IMG/VR virus record: IMGVR_UViG_3300050139_000304
Coordinates: 1 to 21,501 of that record
Source of the DNA: a virus
Direction: 5' to 3' (one strand)
DNA: 21,501 nt
Part shown: piece after piece, positions 20,226 to 21,501 of the stretch
How positions within the stretch are numbered: position 1 is the first letter of the stretch
Layout: every line of letters starts with the position of its first letter
The notes under the pieces: generated by a model
What the model saw: the letters and a program-made list of their open reading frames with translations, nothing else
Database searches by the model: none
What the model was told of the DNA's origin: nothing
Translations under genes and position numbers: made by a program

Positions 20226-21501
20226 ATGCCGACAATCGACCAGCTCGCCCCCGCCACGGCCGCATCGGATACCGACGAGATACTCGTCAGTCAGAACGGC
20301 ACCGCGCGGAAAATCACCCGTGCCCAGGTTCTGGCGGGGGTGCAGCCGGAAATCGCCCTTGCATCCGGTGTTTTGTTAGGCCGTGCCAGTTCCGGCACCG
20401 GCGCGCCGGAACCGCTGACGATCGGCGCCAATCTGCAACTCTCGGGCAGCACGCTGTCCGCGACCGCGCAGCCGTACAGCGTTGCCGCGCTGCTCTCCGG
20501 CATCGTGCCTGTCGCCACCGATCTGGTCCCGTTGGGCCAGGGTGGGGCGAACACCGCGGTTCCCTACGCCCAGTTCATGAGCGGCGTGTCAGGCGTGTCC
20601 AATCTCGACGCATCGAAGATGATCGTTACGCCCACCGGCGTCGGCACTGGAGCGACACTTGCCGATTTCGCCGCCGGCACGATGCGGCTGACCGGTGGGA
20701 CGATGACGGGTCCCGTTGTATTGGCGGCCGATCCGGCGGTGCCGCTCCAGCCCGCGACCAAGCAATACGTTGACGCAATATCCCATGTCATCGCGACCGG
20801 CACATCAACGGCGAGGATGCTGGCGAGCAGGTTCATGGACGAGGTTTCAGTCGAGGACCAGGGCGTCGTCAACGATCCGACCGGGGTCCATGTCGCCGCG
20901 AACACAGCCGCCTATCAGGCGATCCTCAACAATTTCGCGGGTGTCGCTCGCATCAGGCATCGCGCCGGTCTCGCGGTGGTTGCAACTGCCCTCACGGTTC
21001 CGTCGAATGCGGACCTGGAATTGGATGGGCTGCTTAAGCTGGCGCCAGGAGCGACAACCTCTTTCATCACGATCAGTGGGTCGAATCTCAGGATTTCCGG
21101 CACTGGAACAATCGACGGCAACAAATCCGCCGCTCCCGGTGCAAGCGCGGGTATCACGACCAGTGGCACGCCATCCAACATAACGCTCGAAGACATCACT
21201 ATTACCAATTGCGTGAATTGGCCGTTCAACCTCAACGGTTCCGGGCATAGGGTCCGGGGAGTTCGAGCGTCGAATTCGGGCCATTCTTGCGAATTCGTGG
21301 TGGGGGCGGTCGATTGCCACGCTGAAGGTCTCTCCATCAGCGGCATTGGCGATGTCGGCTTTTCGTTTTACGGTGGCAACACTGATTGCAGCATTACTGG
21401 ATCGCGTGTGACCGGATGCAGGGGCCAGGGCATTTCCGTCCTGTCCGACTTGGCACAGTCCGGCGCAAACACCCGAATCGTCATTTCCGGCAACATCTGC
21501 A
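20226..21501 (+). CDS. Tailspike with beta-helix domain, 3' end outside the window
   Basis: This gene starts at ATG 20226, preceded by CGGAG, and is open for 425 codons to the window edge without a stop, so the true end is unknown. The N-terminal part (MPTIDQLAPATAASDTDEIL, then GVLLGRASSGTGAPEPLTIG) is typical of phage fibre N-domains. The block LTGGTMTGPVVLAADP (residues about 155-170), followed by ATKQYVDA, is a common fibre trimerisation or hinge module. From about residue 250 the sequence becomes repeats of short strands (ITISGSNLRISGTGTIDGNK, ITLEDITITNCVNW, GLSISGIGDVGFSFYGGNTD), the pattern of a right-handed parallel beta-helix as in polysaccharide-degrading tailspikes. It may bind or cut a surface glycan. 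Confidence 0.82.
   Translation, partial: MPTIDQLAPATAASDTDEILVSQNGTARKITRAQVLAGVQPEIALASGVLLGRASSGTGAPEPLTIGANLQLSGSTLSATAQPYSVAALLSGIVPVATDLVPLGQGGANTAVPYAQFMSGVSGVSNLDASKMIVTPTGVGTGATLADFAAGTMRLTGGTMTGPVVLAADPAVPLQPATKQYVDAISHVIATGTSTARMLASRFMDEVSVEDQGVVNDPTGVHVAANTAAYQAILNNFAGVARIRHRAGLAVVATALTVPSNADLELDGLLKLAPGATTSFITISGSNLRISGTGTIDGNKSAAPGASAGITTSGTPSNITLEDITITNCVNWPFNLNGSGHRVRGVRASNSGHSCEFVVGAVDCHAEGLSISGIGDVGFSFYGGNTDCSITGSRVTGCRGQGISVLSDLAQSGANTRIVISGNIC

Overview
The window holds most of the late structural operon of a contractile-tailed (myovirus-type) temperate phage or prophage. Base composition is high-GC, nearly all genes lie on the + strand, and most start/stop junctions touch or overlap (ATGA or TGATG). 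The tail and baseplate order (sheath, tube, frameshifted chaperone, tape measure, U-like, LysM/X, D, V, W, J, I, fibre) matches the P2/Mu plan. The protein style suggests an alphaproteobacterial host, perhaps Acetobacteraceae; that host call is an inference and was not tested by any search.

Layout. At 56-481 (- strand) a small lipoprotein gene points away from the phage operon. The head module follows: large terminase (532-1992), portal (2048-3469), a probable scaffold or internal head protein (3466-3870), major capsid protein (3892-5214), a small decoration-like protein (5237-5545), and three head-tail joining proteins (5545-7380). The contractile tail starts with a 53-residue ORF (7409-7570), then sheath (7576-9138), tube (9152-9580) and tail assembly chaperone (9580-9927). 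The chaperone carries a complete -1 ribosomal frameshift signal: GGGAAAC, a 6-nt spacer, and a hairpin with a 9-bp perfect stem. Frameshifting extends the protein to 10097. A gp10-like protein (10094-10474) and a short Pro/Ala-rich protein in the tape-measure position (10471-11349) follow.

An accessory island interrupts the tail operon at about 11.56-13.39 kb. A phage-type N-terminus is fused in frame to an RlpA-like double-psi beta-barrel domain (11357-12019), followed by two AT-rich genes for a secreted protein and a membrane-anchored protein. Beyond them lie a frameshifted second copy of the 83-bp segment that begins the fusion gene, and a fragment resembling an IS3-family transposase C-terminus. 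I read this as cargo acquired inside the tail operon, with duplication of the flanking phage sequence.

The baseplate module resumes at 13388 (U-like, LysM, D-like hub, V spike with an HxH tip, W/gp25, J and I). Host-recognition genes end the window: a fibre with a glycine-rich C-terminus, a 60-residue fibre-associated protein, a fibre-tail adaptor and a beta-helix tailspike that runs off the right edge. No small terminase, integrase, repressor, lysis cassette, tRNA, rRNA or CRISPR array is visible.
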